A stretch of 64,000 nucleotides of DNA. Origin: Balaenoptera acutorostrata (lineage: Eukaryota > Chordata > Mammalia > Artiodactyla > Balaenopteridae). This document shows positions 37,847 to 51,600 of the stretch, piece by piece (position 1 is the stretch's first letter; every line of letters starts with the position of its first letter). The notes beneath the pieces are model-generated. The model was given only the letters and a program-made list of their open reading frames with translations. It had not been told where the DNA came from and did no database searches. The position numbers were made by a program, and so were the translations under genes. The DNA lies in the NCBI RefSeq assembly GCF_949987535.1, contig NC_080064.1:40248282-40312281 (forward strand), read 5' to 3'.

Positions 37847-39573
37847 GTGAGTAGCCCGGAGGTTGGGGGTGGGCAGGGGAGGCAAAGGCAGGCTCTCATC
37901 AATGGCTGGTCATGGAGCTGGGGGCAGGGGTGGGCAGAAGGAAGGCGTGTCCAGGAAGCACAGGGGCTGATGTGGAAGGACCTTAAGGGATCATCCTCTC
38001 CAACCCCTCCTTTTAGAGATGGACAACTGAGGCCCAGAGAGGGCTGTGACCTGCCAGAGCTCACACAGCGAGCCCCAATCTGCCGCCCGACTCCCTGACC
38101 CTGTACATCTGCTCCTTTGGCCCCACGCATCCCTGGCCTCCCCGCGTCCCATTCCTGCCCTCCTCCACACGCCAGCATCCCCAGTTCTGCGAATGCTTGA
38201 CTCCTGGACCCACCACACCTTCCACCAGATGGTGCCTTGACAAGGAGCCGTGCTTTCTAAAGAGCTGGGGTGCGTGTCTCACGGGAAGGGAGCCAGGAGG
38301 ATCCCAACATGCTTCTGTTCTCCACCGCTCACCAGAGCCCCCATGCCCTGGACGGGCGCCAGGCTTGCAGGTCGGGGAGCTCTGAGTTCAGATGTCAACT
38401 CCAACAGGTAGGGCCGCATGGCCCTGGGAACATACGGAGCCGTAGTTTTCTTATCTGGACAATGAGAGTATAAAGGTCTATGAGGTAAAGTGACCCTGAC
38501 CATTTAGGAGCATGACACATTTAAGGATCTGGCACAGTGCCCAGCACACAGCCTGCAGCAATAAATGACCGCTGTTATCTCTGCAGCAGTTGAGGGAAAT
38601 GCCAGCACCTTTAGACTCCACTGTGAGGCAGAGAGTGATTTGAGCCCCAGGTGGTCACTTAGGAGGCTGTGGCAAGGTCAAGAACCATCTCTGGGCCTCA
38701 GTCTCCTCATCTGTAAAGTGGGATGAACTGTCCCTGCTTCCCAGGGTGTGTGAGGAGGAGATGGGCAAACAGAGGCTCGCTGGCTCCCGGGAGGTGGCCA
38801 GCCGTGAAAAGCAGAAACTCCTCTGTGACTTTGGACAAGGTGCTTCCCATTAGGGGACCTCCATTTCTTCACCTGTAACATACATTCTTTCTGTTCTTCT
38901 GTCCTCCCCAAGGACCAGAGGTGGCACAGGAAAGTCCAAGCAAAGGCTTGACAAGCAGCAAGCCCTGCACACCAGTCACGTCCTAGTGACTAATCTGTCA
39001 CTTTCTCTTGGGGGAAGAGAAGCTTCTTTCAATTTCCCTCTCCCTTCCCCTCCTTCAGGTATTTCTCTTGTCTGCAGACCCAATCAGATGCCTGACTTCA
39101 GCATCTAATAAGGGCTTTAAATTTATCTTCCCCAACCCACTGCCCTGTACTCACCCCCTGCATCCGAGAGAAAGTTCTTTCATTCCCCACCCCCTTTCAG
39201 TCTTCAGAGTAATTCCTCAAACAGGCCACTACTGACCACCTCCCAGTGCAGGATAGGGCTTGCTCCAGGGTCATGGGTGGACCTCAGTGGTGTGGTCTGA
39301 CATCAGGCTGGAGCAGGAGACGCCCCCCAGAAGAGTCCTGCCTCTGTCTGGGGCCCGAGTGCTTTGCATCCTCCCAGCCCCCCGAGTGGGAGTCTGGCTG
39401 GGTGGAGGGGACAAGGCAGTCTCCCTGCCACGGTAGCCTGAGGATGAGACCCCAACTCATTTCCTGAAGCAACGTTTGGACGGGGACGGGGGAACAGGAT
39501 AGGACACAAGGGTGCGCAATGGCAATAATCTGTGCACATGAACAGCACCGTACATTCATGAGGGCGTTTCACT

Positions 39574-39615
<42 letters not shown>

Positions 39616-42600
39616 ATTAGCTCCTTTGTTCTTCACACCAGCCCCGGGCGATGAGCACGGAGGCCGAGAGAGGAGAGCTGACGCCCCCAAAGCCACGTAG
39701 CTTAAAGATGGCGAACGCTTCAGCCTCAGTTCCCACCCCCTGTGTCCCCACAGTGCCTGCCTCGAGGGGCAGGGAATCTGGGGCAGAGGGCAGAGCCTGG
39801 GGGAGGCTCAGGAAATCCTCACTCTTGTCATTTCCTTTCCAGTCTTCCATCCGTGCCACCCGAGGGACCATTGGCGGCTACTTCCTGGCGGGAAGGTCCA
39901 TGAGCTGGTGGCCAGTGAGTTGACCTTCCTCCCTCCCCTCCCCCCATCTCCCAGTTCCCGCCTCACCTACTCCTGCCTGGACCAAGGCTACAGCCCCCAA
40001 GGGGGTTCCTGGCTCTGGGCTCCTTCTCTCTGGTCCAGAGGCACCAGGCAACCTGAGAGATCTTGCAAACCCACAGCTGGGACCTGCGTGCCCTGGGCGC
40101 CTCCTAAGTGTGGGTCCCAGGCCGGACACTGGACCTACAGAGCCCACTCAGAGTGTTCCCGTCCTAGAGGAACTCAGAGCTGAGCGGGGCAGACAGACTC
40201 ATAAATAACTTGATGGCTGCTGAGCTGGAGGGGAGCATGGGGCCTGTGAACGTTTGGGGGAGGCCTCTAACCTGCAGACAGTGGCAGTGGGATTAGGAAA
40301 GATTTTCTTGGGAAAGTGACACATAAATACTGAAGAGCAGTTAAATGAGGGAAATCCTAGAGGTAAAATCCCACCCACCACAGGAACTGATCTTTTGAAC
40401 CCCAGTCCCTCCCATCAGGCCTCCCCGCTTGCTCCTTTTGGTCCTCAAAGCTAACTTCCTCTTCCTGAAATAGGACGGAGGGAGGTGAGCCCTGCTTCCA
40501 AACCAACAGCGGAGTCCTCAGCCCCAGGGGCCACTGAAGCTGGGCGCAAGCCCAGGCACGCACACCTCACACATGGCGTGTGAGTGCACACACACACACG
40601 CACACGCACACGCACACCACCGGCCCTCTGCACGTCCCTGTCTTTGTTCTCGCCTCCCTCCCTGCCCACCGCTGGCCACAGACTCACCAAAGAGCGGAGG
40701 AACCCAGGAAGCCTGCAGGGTTCTCTGGGAGGTTCAGGTGTCTGGGACAGGGAGAGGTGAGGACAAAAGGAGCATGACAGAATCCCCAGGGATGCGGGAG
40801 GCTGTGGGCCTGGCAGCTCACAGGGGCGGGGACAGGGTCGCTGGTGCCGTCAGACACCCCTCATCAGAAGAATGAAAACCCCTCGGAGGCCTTTCTGATC
40901 ATCTGGTCCCCCCACCCCACCCCCAAATCACAGCCCTGGAAACGAGTCAGTGGGAGGCACAGAACTGGGACAGATCAGGTCTCCTCTGGTCCATCCAGGA
41001 GAACCAGTAGGGGGCCGTCCTGGACTGTCAGTCCTGCGGAGAGCAGAGCTCTGGGGTGTGAGGAAACCCTCGGCCTCCGAGCAGGAGGGGGTGCCCCAGA
41101 GATGGTGACGGAGCGGGACGTGGGCACGTGCACGTGGGAAGGAGGATGTGGCGGTGCCCTCCTCAGGGGGACGGGGCTGTGAGCTGAGCCGCCTGCGCTG
41201 AGAGCAGCTTCAGCCCAAGGCCGGGGCAGAACCAGCTGTGGGCGAGGGAGTCTCAGTCCCACTGCCCCGCTGGAACGTGTGTGTCTGGGGTCTGTGATGA
41301 TCGTCCAATAGCTTTGCACGCTTGCCTACTCAGCCAGTCCTGAGAGGTGCCTCGTTCCCCTCCCTGTGCCCCGAGAGGAGTATGGCTGGGGGCTGAGAGC
41401 AGAAGGAACAGCAGCACCCCCGTCTCAGAGGGGCCCGTGGGGTCCCCTGCCGACCTTGTTGATGGCTCCCGGAGTGATGCACTGGGAGCCCTGGGCAGCG
41501 TCCTCGAGAGCAGCCTGGGGACCCTCTTCTTCCAGAGTAGGAGGTCCGGTGCTCTCTGCTGCGACTGAGTGATCCGGCCCAGGCTGCAGCATCCCCAGGA
41601 GCACCTAAGAGAGGGAGGGAGTGTGTGTGTGCATGAGTTGTGTGCGCACGGGGCGGAGGGGGGGCTCCAAGTCCTCAGCAACTTCCGGCCAATTATTATC
41701 TCTCTGCCTTTGCCCTGTGCTGCCCCTTCTCTGAATGTCTCGGTGCTTTTCCTCTTCTCACTTTCTACTGCCCAGCACCACAATTTTATTAAGGTGACAC
41801 AGGATACAAGACTGGCTCTTCCCCTCCAGCTCCCACTCCCACACCCCTCCCAATTAAGGATCCCATCTAACAATAAAAGATAACACTAATGAATGCTGAC
41901 TAAGGCCTAGCACCCATCAAGCAGTGATTACAGGAGGCAGATGGCCAGAGTCGAAATCCTCATTTCGACTGTCACTTATCAGTTCTGGAACTTGAGCAAG
42001 TTATTTGCCTGTGCCTCAGTTTCCCCGAGTAGATCGGGGATAATAGCAGAACTTTCCTCATGGGGTTGTCGTGAGGAGTTGGTGAGTTAATGTATTTAGA
42101 ACAGAAGCAGGCGCTTGGCCATGCCGTTCAAGTACTGACTGCTGTGACTGTGGGCATCATCTGTCTAACTGGCACTGCCTCCTATTGCCTCAGAGTAGTT
42201 GGCTGCCTCCTGGAGAAAAATTAACTGGGGGGCTGGCCTGGGCTGTGCTCAAACCCGCAGCTCCTCCCGCTGCCTGGCCCTGCCCTGGGACCTGCCGGAA
42301 CCGGGTGGCAGAGGGCCTCCCCCAGCCCTCTCGTGGGGGACTCCCCTTCTCCCTTCAGCTTCCTTCTCTCTGGAGGCCCTTAGATCCATGGCCCCAGAGC
42401 AGAGTTTTATCCTCCCTACACGGACCCTGCTTCCTATGGCTTCTCTTCTTTCCCAGTTTGCCTCTCACTCACTGGGTGGCCTGGAGCCAGTGACTTCATT
42501 TCTCCTAACATTAACTCTTTCCTCTGTAAAGTGGAAAGATTAATACCCATCCCTCCAAATATTTGTGGAGATTAAGTGTATTAGTGCCTATAAAATGCCT

Positions 42601-45600
42601 AGCACATTGCCTGGCATACAGTAAGTGCCTAATAAATATCAGTTCCATTCCTCTTCTCATTGCTCCCCCACTGCATCTCCTCCCTCTGATCTCACGTTTC
42701 CTGAGTTCAGGTTCTGCTCTCTCTCTGCCTCTTTCCCAGGTCCTGAAGCTCGTAGTCCTGACTACAGATCGATTCAGATGAAAACTGACCTCTGACCCTT
42801 GGCCCCACTTGTGCCTTGCAGATCGGAGCATCTCTGATGTCCAGCAATGTGGGCAGCGGTTTGTTCATCGGCCTGGCTGGGACAGGGGCCGCTGGAGGCC
42901 TTGCTGTGGGTGGCTTTGAGTGGAATGTAAGGAAGTTGGCATGGAGGATTCTCACGGATAAAGGAGGGCCTTAACCCACCCCACCCCACCCCATCCCCAG
43001 CCTTAGTGCTAAGAGGAACCTCAGAGGTGCTTGGGGAAGCTGCATGGTGAATCGAGAACCCATTTTACAGATGAGGAAACCAAAGCCTGGAGGACCTCAT
43101 CAGAGGTCACACAGGACTGAGATCAGGCCTCTGGTCCCTTACCTCCCTGCCCAGGGCTCTCCTCTGCACAGACCACCCCTCCATCTGCATCTAGAACATG
43201 GATCCCTTTTTCTCCCCACTCTCCCAGGCAACCTGGCTGCTTCTGGCCCTCGGCTGGATCTTCGTCCCCGTGTACATAGCAGCCGGTGTGGTCACAATGC
43301 CGCAGTACCTGAAGAAGCGATTCGGGGGCCAGAGGATCCAGGTGTATATGTCTGTCCTTTCCCTCATCCTCTACATCTTCACCAAGATTTCAGTGAGTAC
43401 CTGCTCCCGTGTGGCCATCATGTCTCTCTGAAAATGCTTAGGAGAGGGCACAGCTTGTTGCTGGATGGATGGATGGATGGATGAACGCATGGATGGTTAG
43501 AAGAGGAAGGATGATAGAAAGGGAGGATAAATCCACACCCTTCCTCACATGCTCCCCCTCAGCAGTAGGGTAATTAGAGATGAAGGATAAATGTTTGTTG
43601 AGTGAATGAGAGTCCCTCTATCCAAAGAACTCACAATCTAGAATTCATTCACTCATTTATCTTCCCATTAATTGATTCTTCATTCAGCACTGAGCATTAA
43701 CTGCCTAGAATGTTGCCATTAGAAAGGGCCTATTCTTCCTCTGTTGGCCTAAACTCAGAAGGCAAACCCAAGTCAAGCAATTTGCCCAGGTCCACACAGA
43801 GCACTAGTTCTGGGGCTGGAACTAACATTTGGGTTCTGTGGCCCAGTTGTGGCCTCCTGAGGCTCTGTCATGTAGTAGCCCTTGTCATGGGTCACAAAAC
43901 ACTCATGCAAAGGGACCAGCAAGCATGCCCTGAAGGGAACTGAATCATTCAGGTTTGCCAGGTCCAGGGCTGGAAAAATTACAGCCTCTTGTTCCATCAA
44001 TGCTTGTAAATAACCCTAAATCAGCTCAGGCAAAGACTGCAACCCCAAGTCCTCCAATAAACCCAAACATGTGGGTATCCAGGACCTGTGTCATCTGCAC
44101 TGGGGCGCCTGCCCGTCAGGTCAGCCACGGGCCCATCAGGCAGCTGAGTGGGCCGGTGCTCCTTCAGGGAGCAGTCAGGGACCCTCTAGGTTCCCACCCT
44201 CTCCCCCAGTGGCCTCTTCCCCCAACCCCCCGACCACAGCTCCTGTCTCACTTCCTCAGTGTGCCACTTCATCCCTTCCCCGCCAGCACATGACCTTGGC
44301 AGTGCTGCCAGATCACACGGTTGTCAGGCTCAGAGCTGTCTTCGGCGCTCCTCTGCTTTACAGTCTCCACAGCTCCTCGGTGTTTGTAGGCCAAGCCCAT
44401 CCTCCTGAGCATGGCACGTAAGGCTCATCTTCATCACACCAGGAGGGCCGACAGCACCTGGTATTGCTGAGCAGGAAGGTGACATACCCCGGTGACCACA
44501 CAGAGGGCCTTGGGTGACCTGGACTCCTGGGTCGCTGTCTCTGCAGACTGACATCTTCTCTGGAGCCCTCTTCATCCAGATGGCCTTGGGCTGGAACCTT
44601 TACCTCTCCACTGTGATCCTGCTGGTGGTGACGGCCGTCTATACCATCACAGGTAGGGCCGAGGGGAGGTCATGTCGGGTGCAGGTGCCAGGAGCAGAGA
44701 CAGGGACAGGTGGATAGGGAAGCGCCGGATGGCAGGGACACAGAGGCCCAGGGAGGGACAGAGCGAAAACTGACCGGGAGAGTGAGAAAGAGAAACTGGA
44801 GGGAACAGAGAGAGGCAGACAGAGATGCAGAATCAGAGGAAAAGGCGGAAAGACTCAGTGCAACAGAGGAAAGGGGAGACAGGAAGGGCAGAAACAGGAG
44901 GAAACAGAGCCAGCCCGAGAGAGCCAGGGAAGGAGATACAGAGAAAGACCGACAGCAGGGAATAAGGTGGAGGTCGGGGGACTGTCACCCGGGCTAGAGT
45001 CACCACGGGGTGCTCCAGACAAGAGCCACAAGCATGCCTTCTCCCGTCTCCTCCAGAGCCCCTCACACAGCCCTGGGCTCCCGGGACTCGGGCTCCGGCA
45101 GACTTACTCCTGGCTGAGGTGGCCTGGAAAGAAGGGGGAGTTTAAATGGGCATTAGGGTGGGGAGGGAGGGAGGCTTCCTGGTGGAGCTAACAGCACAGT
45201 AAAGGAAAAGACTTGGGATATTACCAAACAACAGCCGGAGGCCGTCGGGACAGAAAGAGAGGGACCTGGGGGCCTGCGACTGTACCAGCCCCTACCCCCT
45301 GGGCGGGCCCATGGAGGACGAGGGGCGGGGAAGGCAGCGGCCAGAGTCCATCCGCTGAGGGCTCCATGTGTTCTCTGGTCTCCCCAGTGTGGCCCAGCCC
45401 AGGGCGGGCACCCTGAGAGAAACCCCCTGCTGGTGCTGATGAGCCCTCTCCTTGGGTCCCCAGGGGGCCTCACGGCCGTGATCTACACAGACACTCTGCA
45501 GACGGTGATCATGGTGGGGGGAGCCCTGGTCCTCATGTTTCTGGGTAAGGAAGAGTCCTGAATACGTCCCACCCTCCCCTGTAAACTCCTCTCTGATCTC

Positions 45601-48600
45601 TCTCTGGCTGTCACCATCTCGGTCTGATCAGAACTTTGCAGAGCACAGGGCCATGTCCCCCCTCCAGGCCAAGGCTCCCAAGGAGCAGGATTCTCTCTAC
45701 TCCAAACCAGGGGTCTTGAGCCTGAGTGCCACTCCGTCTCTCATTCCCAAGTCCCATATGAGTTCCAAGCTCAGCGGTCCCACACAGGACTGGGATCCAG
45801 GGAGCTGGGGCAAGTGACAGACCCAGTGGGGCCTCAGGGCTGTTTCACTCGCAGTGGTCTCTCCCTGCAGGCTTTCAAGAGGTGGGCTGGTACCCAGGCC
45901 TGGAGCAGAGGTACAGGCAGGCCATCCCTAATGTCACAGTTCCCAACACCACCTGTCACCTCCCCAAGCCCGACGCCTTCCACATGCTCCGGGACCCTGT
46001 GAGCGGGGACATCCCTTGGCCAGGCCTCATTTTCGGGCTCACGGTGCTGGCCACATGGTGCTGGTGCACCGACCAGGTGATGCCCTAACCAAGCTTGGCC
46101 CAGCCCACCACAAACTGGGGTGGGTCCTGTGGGCAAACTGGGCATGTGGATGCACAGAGGGCTGGGACTGGTTCGGGAACAGGTATGGGGCACGGTCACC
46201 ACGCTGGGGCTCGCTGGAGCTGAGCGGAACCCGAGCAGGCCTGACTGGCGCTCCTGCACTGCTGTCTTTTCAGGTCATTGTGCAGAGGTCTCTCTCCGCC
46301 AAGAGTCTGTCCCACGCCAAGGGGGGCTCCGTGCTGGGGGGCTACCTGAAGATCCTTCCCATGTTCTTCATCGTCATGCCTGGCATGATCAGCCGGGCCC
46401 TGTACCCAGGTAAGAGCTAGTCTCCCTCGGGGCAAAGTTGGACCAGAGCAAGGGCCACACTCTATTAAGAACACATAGTAAGGACTTCCATGGTGGCGCA
46501 GTGGTTAAGAATCCACCTGCCAATGCAGGGGACACGGGTTCGAGCCCTGGTCTGGGAAGATCCCACACGCCACAGAGCAACTAAGCCCGTGCACCACAAT
46601 TACTGAGCCAGTGAGCCATAGCTACTGAGCCCGTACACCACAACTACTGAAGCCCGCGCGCCTAGAGCCCATGCTCCACAACAGGAGAAGCCACCACAAT
46701 GAGAAGCTCGTGCACTGCAACGAAGATTAGCCCCTGCTCACCTGCAACTAAAAAGAAAGCCTGCGCGCAGCAACGAATACCCACCGCAGCCAAAAATAAA
46801 TAAATAAATAAATGTATATTAAAAAAAAAGAACACACAGTAAGTTCGTTAGGCTTTGTGGGCCAAACATACAGTATGTATATCAGTAGGAAAAATTTGTA
46901 TCTGAATATCATTTTAACATCCTGCTTTCTCTCTATAAGGGAAAAACCAACTGAGGCATTCATGGTGCCTTGCAAGGATATTTGCCTTTTATTAAGATAT
47001 AAGGCCTAAAACCCAAAGGAGTCTATCAGGTTTTGCAGGGTAGTTTGTGGTTGAGAAGTCTATCAGACACTCCTAAATCACAGGACCCAACATCCACCTG
47101 CCCTTTGGCCCTCTAGACGCTGACCCCTGCCAGAGTCACCAGTGAACACTTTCCCTATGGGGTCAGAAAGCAGGTATTGGGCCAGCCAGAGAAGGTATGG
47201 GATGATTTAGCTCTGACCGCCATCACTTCTTCTGCAGATGAAGTGGGCTGCGTGGACCCTGACATCTGCCAAAGAATCTGCGGGGCCCGTGTGGGATGTT
47301 CCAACATCGCCTACCCCAAGCTGGTCATGGCTCTCATGCCCGTGGGTAAGTCCCGTCCCCCCACACCACGCTGCACACCAGCTTTCCAGCCTCATCCAAT
47401 TCCCACTGCCCAAGAGGGATTGCATTAGGATGGTCGTGGATGGGAAGAGAAAATGAAAACATTCACCTCCGCACCCCTGTTCCTAATACACATACACACA
47501 CACACACACACTTTTCACTAGCATCTGTAGCGCACTACTCTGTGCCCTGGTTCTGGAGATGCAGAGATAAAAGGCAGGTCCCTGCTCCCGGGCTCAGTGC
47601 AGTCTGCAGGGTACCCAAGCAGAGGCACAATACAATGTGACCAGTGTGGGGACACGGTGGGGCTGAGGGCACCCTAAGGAGGCACCTGACCCACTTTGGA
47701 GGAATGTGGAGGAAGGTTTCCCAGAGGAGAGGAAATGGAGCTGAGTCCCAGGGAACGTCTTAGGCAGACAAAGGTGGAGGGACGTGGGAAATGTCATTCC
47801 GGGGATGAGGGCCCGCATGTGCAAAGGCCCAGGGATGAGAGAGTGTGAAGTCTGAACTGAAAGTCGCCAGTGTGGGCTCAGATGCAGCAGGAATGAAGAC
47901 CGCCTTTGTGGGGAGGACTTGGCGGCCATGCCCCACTGTGCAGCGTGGCCTTTACTCTGAGGGCAGTGGAGGGTCACTGGGGGTTTCAGGCCAGTGTGCA
48001 TGATTGGATGTGTGCTTTAGAAGGATCGCTCTGCACGGAGCGTTCAGCTTAGGGGGAGGCAGGGAGATAGCTCCTGAGGGGTTTTCAGTGGTCAAGGCAG
48101 TAGTGGTGGCTTGGACCAGGTCAGGGTCTTTAGGGATGGACAGAAAGGGTTTAGATGATATTTGTGAGATAGAATTGGCAGGACTTGATGACTGATTGTA
48201 TTTGAGGGACAAGAAAGACAGAGGGATCCAAACAGGGCTTGCAGGTCTTGAGTTTACAATGATATTGAGACTGGGGATGTAGAAAGAAAGGCAGGTATAT
48301 GGAGGGAAGTTGACTTATTCCCTCCCTCCAGTAGAACAAGAAATGAATCAAAGAAATAGTGGAGATGGGGGTGGAGGCCCAGCTATGACAGAGCAGCCAC
48401 AGAGGAACTGGCTGAGGGAGGTGGGGTGGGAGGAAGGCAGAGGACGGGGTCCAGAATAACTTGGAGGTGTCTTGTTAGGGACCAGAAACATATCATTAAC
48501 CAAAGGAAGAAGCAGGGGCCCCAGAGGAAGATGCTGGCCTAGATTTGGGACACTTTGAGTCATCCAGGGAGGCATGTAGGAGGTGGTTAAATATTTGGAC

Positions 48601-51600
48601 TGAGGGGAAAGAGGACTGAGGTGAGGCTGGCCAGGGAGCCGTGTTTCTAGATGCTTCCTCATCAGAATCATAGAGACTTGAGATATCAGTGGGCCCCACC
48701 CTCCCTTGTTACAGGTTGAAAACAGGCCCAGAAAGGGTCAGAACTAATCCAAAGATCACACAGCTAGTTCCTTGCAGAACCAGGAAACAAACCCATGGCT
48801 TCTGACTGTGGAAAACAGTATGGAGGTTTCTCAAAAAACTAAAAGTATAACTACCATAAGACCCAGCAATGACACTCCTGTGAGTATATATCCAAAAAAA
48901 CCCAAAAATACTAATTCAAAAAGATACACACACTCCAATGTTTATAGCAGCACTATTTATAATTGCCAAGATATGGAAGTAACCTAAGTGTCCATCAACA
49001 GATGAATGAATAAAGATGGTGTATTTATATGCAATGGAATATTACTCCGCCATAAAAAAGAATGAAATTTTGCTATTTGCAGCAACGTGGATGGACTTGG
49101 AGGGCATTATGCTAAATGAAATAAGTCAGACAGAGAAAGACAAATACTGTATAATATCACTTATATGTGGACTCTAAAAAAACCCAACAAACTAGTGAAT
49201 ATAACAAAAAAAGAAGCAGACTCAGATATAGGGAAGGAACTAGTGGTTCCTGGAGGGGGAGGACATTGGGGTAGGGGACTGAGAGGCACAAATTATTGGG
49301 TGTAAGATCGGCTCAAAGATGTACTGTACAAAATGGGGAATATGGCCAACGTGTTGTAGTAACTGAAAATGGAAAGTAACCTTTAAAATTTGTATTAAAC
49401 ATTAAAATAAATAATTAATTAATTAAAGTAAAACCTTCAAAAAATTCCAGGGCTTCTGCCTCACAGGCTGGGGCTTTAGCCTGGTATCAGAGCATCAATG
49501 AAAAAGGTACAAAACACTGAAAAAAACCACTCAATAATTAATAGTCACCCTCCTCCCTACCAGGGCCCACTAACCAAGTGTCTACAAGGTTTAAAACCCA
49601 GACCGAGATGTCCAGTCTGCAGAGAACCTTAAAGATCAGCTAGTCTCACATCCCTTAATGGTGCAGACGAGGAAACTGAGGCTCAGGGAGGACAGATGAC
49701 TCGGCCAAGGCCACAGGGGGCGGCAGAGGTAGAGTGTGGCCAGAACCCGGCCTCTAGTGCTATGGGTCTCCAGGATTCCTGGTTGGGCACCTCATTCAAC
49801 ACCGCCCCCATCCCTTCCCCTCCCCTAAACTCCTGATTCTGCTGGATGCTGGCAGCCTCCGTGGTTGCTGGCAGAGCTGGCCTTAACGGGCCAGCTGTCC
49901 ACAGAGACTTCATCTCTCCCCAGGTCTGCGGGGCCTGATGATCGCAGTGATCATGGCCGCCCTCATGAGCTCACTCACCTCCATCTTCAACAGCAGCAGT
50001 ACCCTGTTTGCCATTGACGTGTGGCAGCGCTTCCGCAGACAGGCAACAGAGCAGGAGCTGATGGTGGTGGGCAGGTGCGCTGGCCCATCCTTCCGGAGCA
50101 CCCCCCTCCCTGTAGGCAAAACCCCTCTCCCCTCTCCTCCCTGCCCTGGGCTACCCCAAGGAGATGCGGCTGGGTCTGGGCCCTGCACTGGCAGTCAGAG
50201 CCCCTGGTTCCTAGCGCCAACTTTCTACATGACCTCAGGTGAGTTCCTCCCCAGCTCTGGACCACTCCCCTCCCTCCAGAATAAGGAGAAAAAAATCTCT
50301 TCCCAGCCTGTTCAACTTTATCTTGGAACTGATTAAGAGGGTAAATGAGAGAAGCTGACAAAGCATTGAATCAATGAAAGATGAACTGTATAGATGGAAA
50401 GAAGTTAGCAAGCAGCTCGCCCCCAATGTCTTCCAGACCAGCTCTGGATGTCATCCCAGGATAACAGAAAGACTATTTACTCCCTCAGTCTCACCCCGAG
50501 CATGCATCCTGCATCATACCTTTGTGCTGGTGACACAGGGGCGACTCATATGGTCCTGCCCTGAGGGTGCACACAGTTTAATGAGAAAAGCAGAAACATG
50601 TAATGCAGTGAGGGGCCCGCATCGATGGAGGTGTTCATAGGAAGGTTGTCTCCAGAGGATGCAGGGCTTTGAACACTCAGCTGAAAATTTTGAACTTTAT
50701 CTCATAGGTATTCATTTTATGCCTTTCAAAATATAACTTGGTGGCTATTTTTTCTTTTTCTCCCTGGGTTGGGCATTTATAGTTTACACAAAGTTAAGAG
50801 GCCCTTTCTGAAATCTTTGCTTCATAATTTAAGGCTCTATAACTCAGGTTTCTGGACTAACGTGTTCATTCTCTACTTGAGTTTAGATAACTTGCTCTTT
50901 TCCATCTCCCTGCCTTTGCATTCACTGTTCCTTCCATCACGATGCCTTCTGCCCATGGCTGCCATAGATCCCTACGGCCCCCTCATCTGTGCATCCCAGC
51001 CCTACGCACAGGGACTGACCATCAAAGGATCTGAGCGCAGGACAGATTGTACAAAGAGGTGGAGGATAAGAGGGGAGTGAACGGCAGGTAGCTCCTGCCG
51101 TTTGGCTGCTGCTCTGGTGTGGCCTGAGAGAGAGAAAATGGGAGGGAAAGGAGGGAAGAGGACAGGTGTGCAGAATCCTTTTATCTCTTTGCTCACCTGC
51201 CAAGTCTTACTGCCCCTGATTTCATCAGTCAGTGAGGTTTGGGCACCATCTCCTGGCAATATGCATCATTGCACCCAACACACCCAAGAAAAGTTTTTCC
51301 ACCAGAGGCCATTTACTCAGGTGGGTGGTGAAGGGGAAAGGAATGGATTTCTTCCTGAAAGCAGATGGGCTACACACCTTCAAAGGGATCTAATTTAAAA
51401 AATTGGGGTTTTTTGGATTCTGTAATTCTGGTATTCTGGGATTTTAAGAGTCTAACTTTCTGGAATCTTTGCATTTGTGATCCTGTCTTCTCTGATTCAG
51501 CGACCATGCGTTCCCCTCCTTTCTCCCTTCATGGTTCCCGTACATCACCTTCACCTGCCCCCTGCCATGCCGCTCTGAGCGCTCTTCACAGTGCCCTGTC

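Noticed and set aside
37667..38098. Longer 143-codon reading of exon 1
   Set aside because: It reads through a clear GTGAGT donor into the intron. The SGLT4 alignment ends at W54.
43462..43496. CRISPR-like direct repeats
   Set aside because: GGAT units and the CA tracts are microsatellites. No spacer structure exists, and the genome is eukaryotic.
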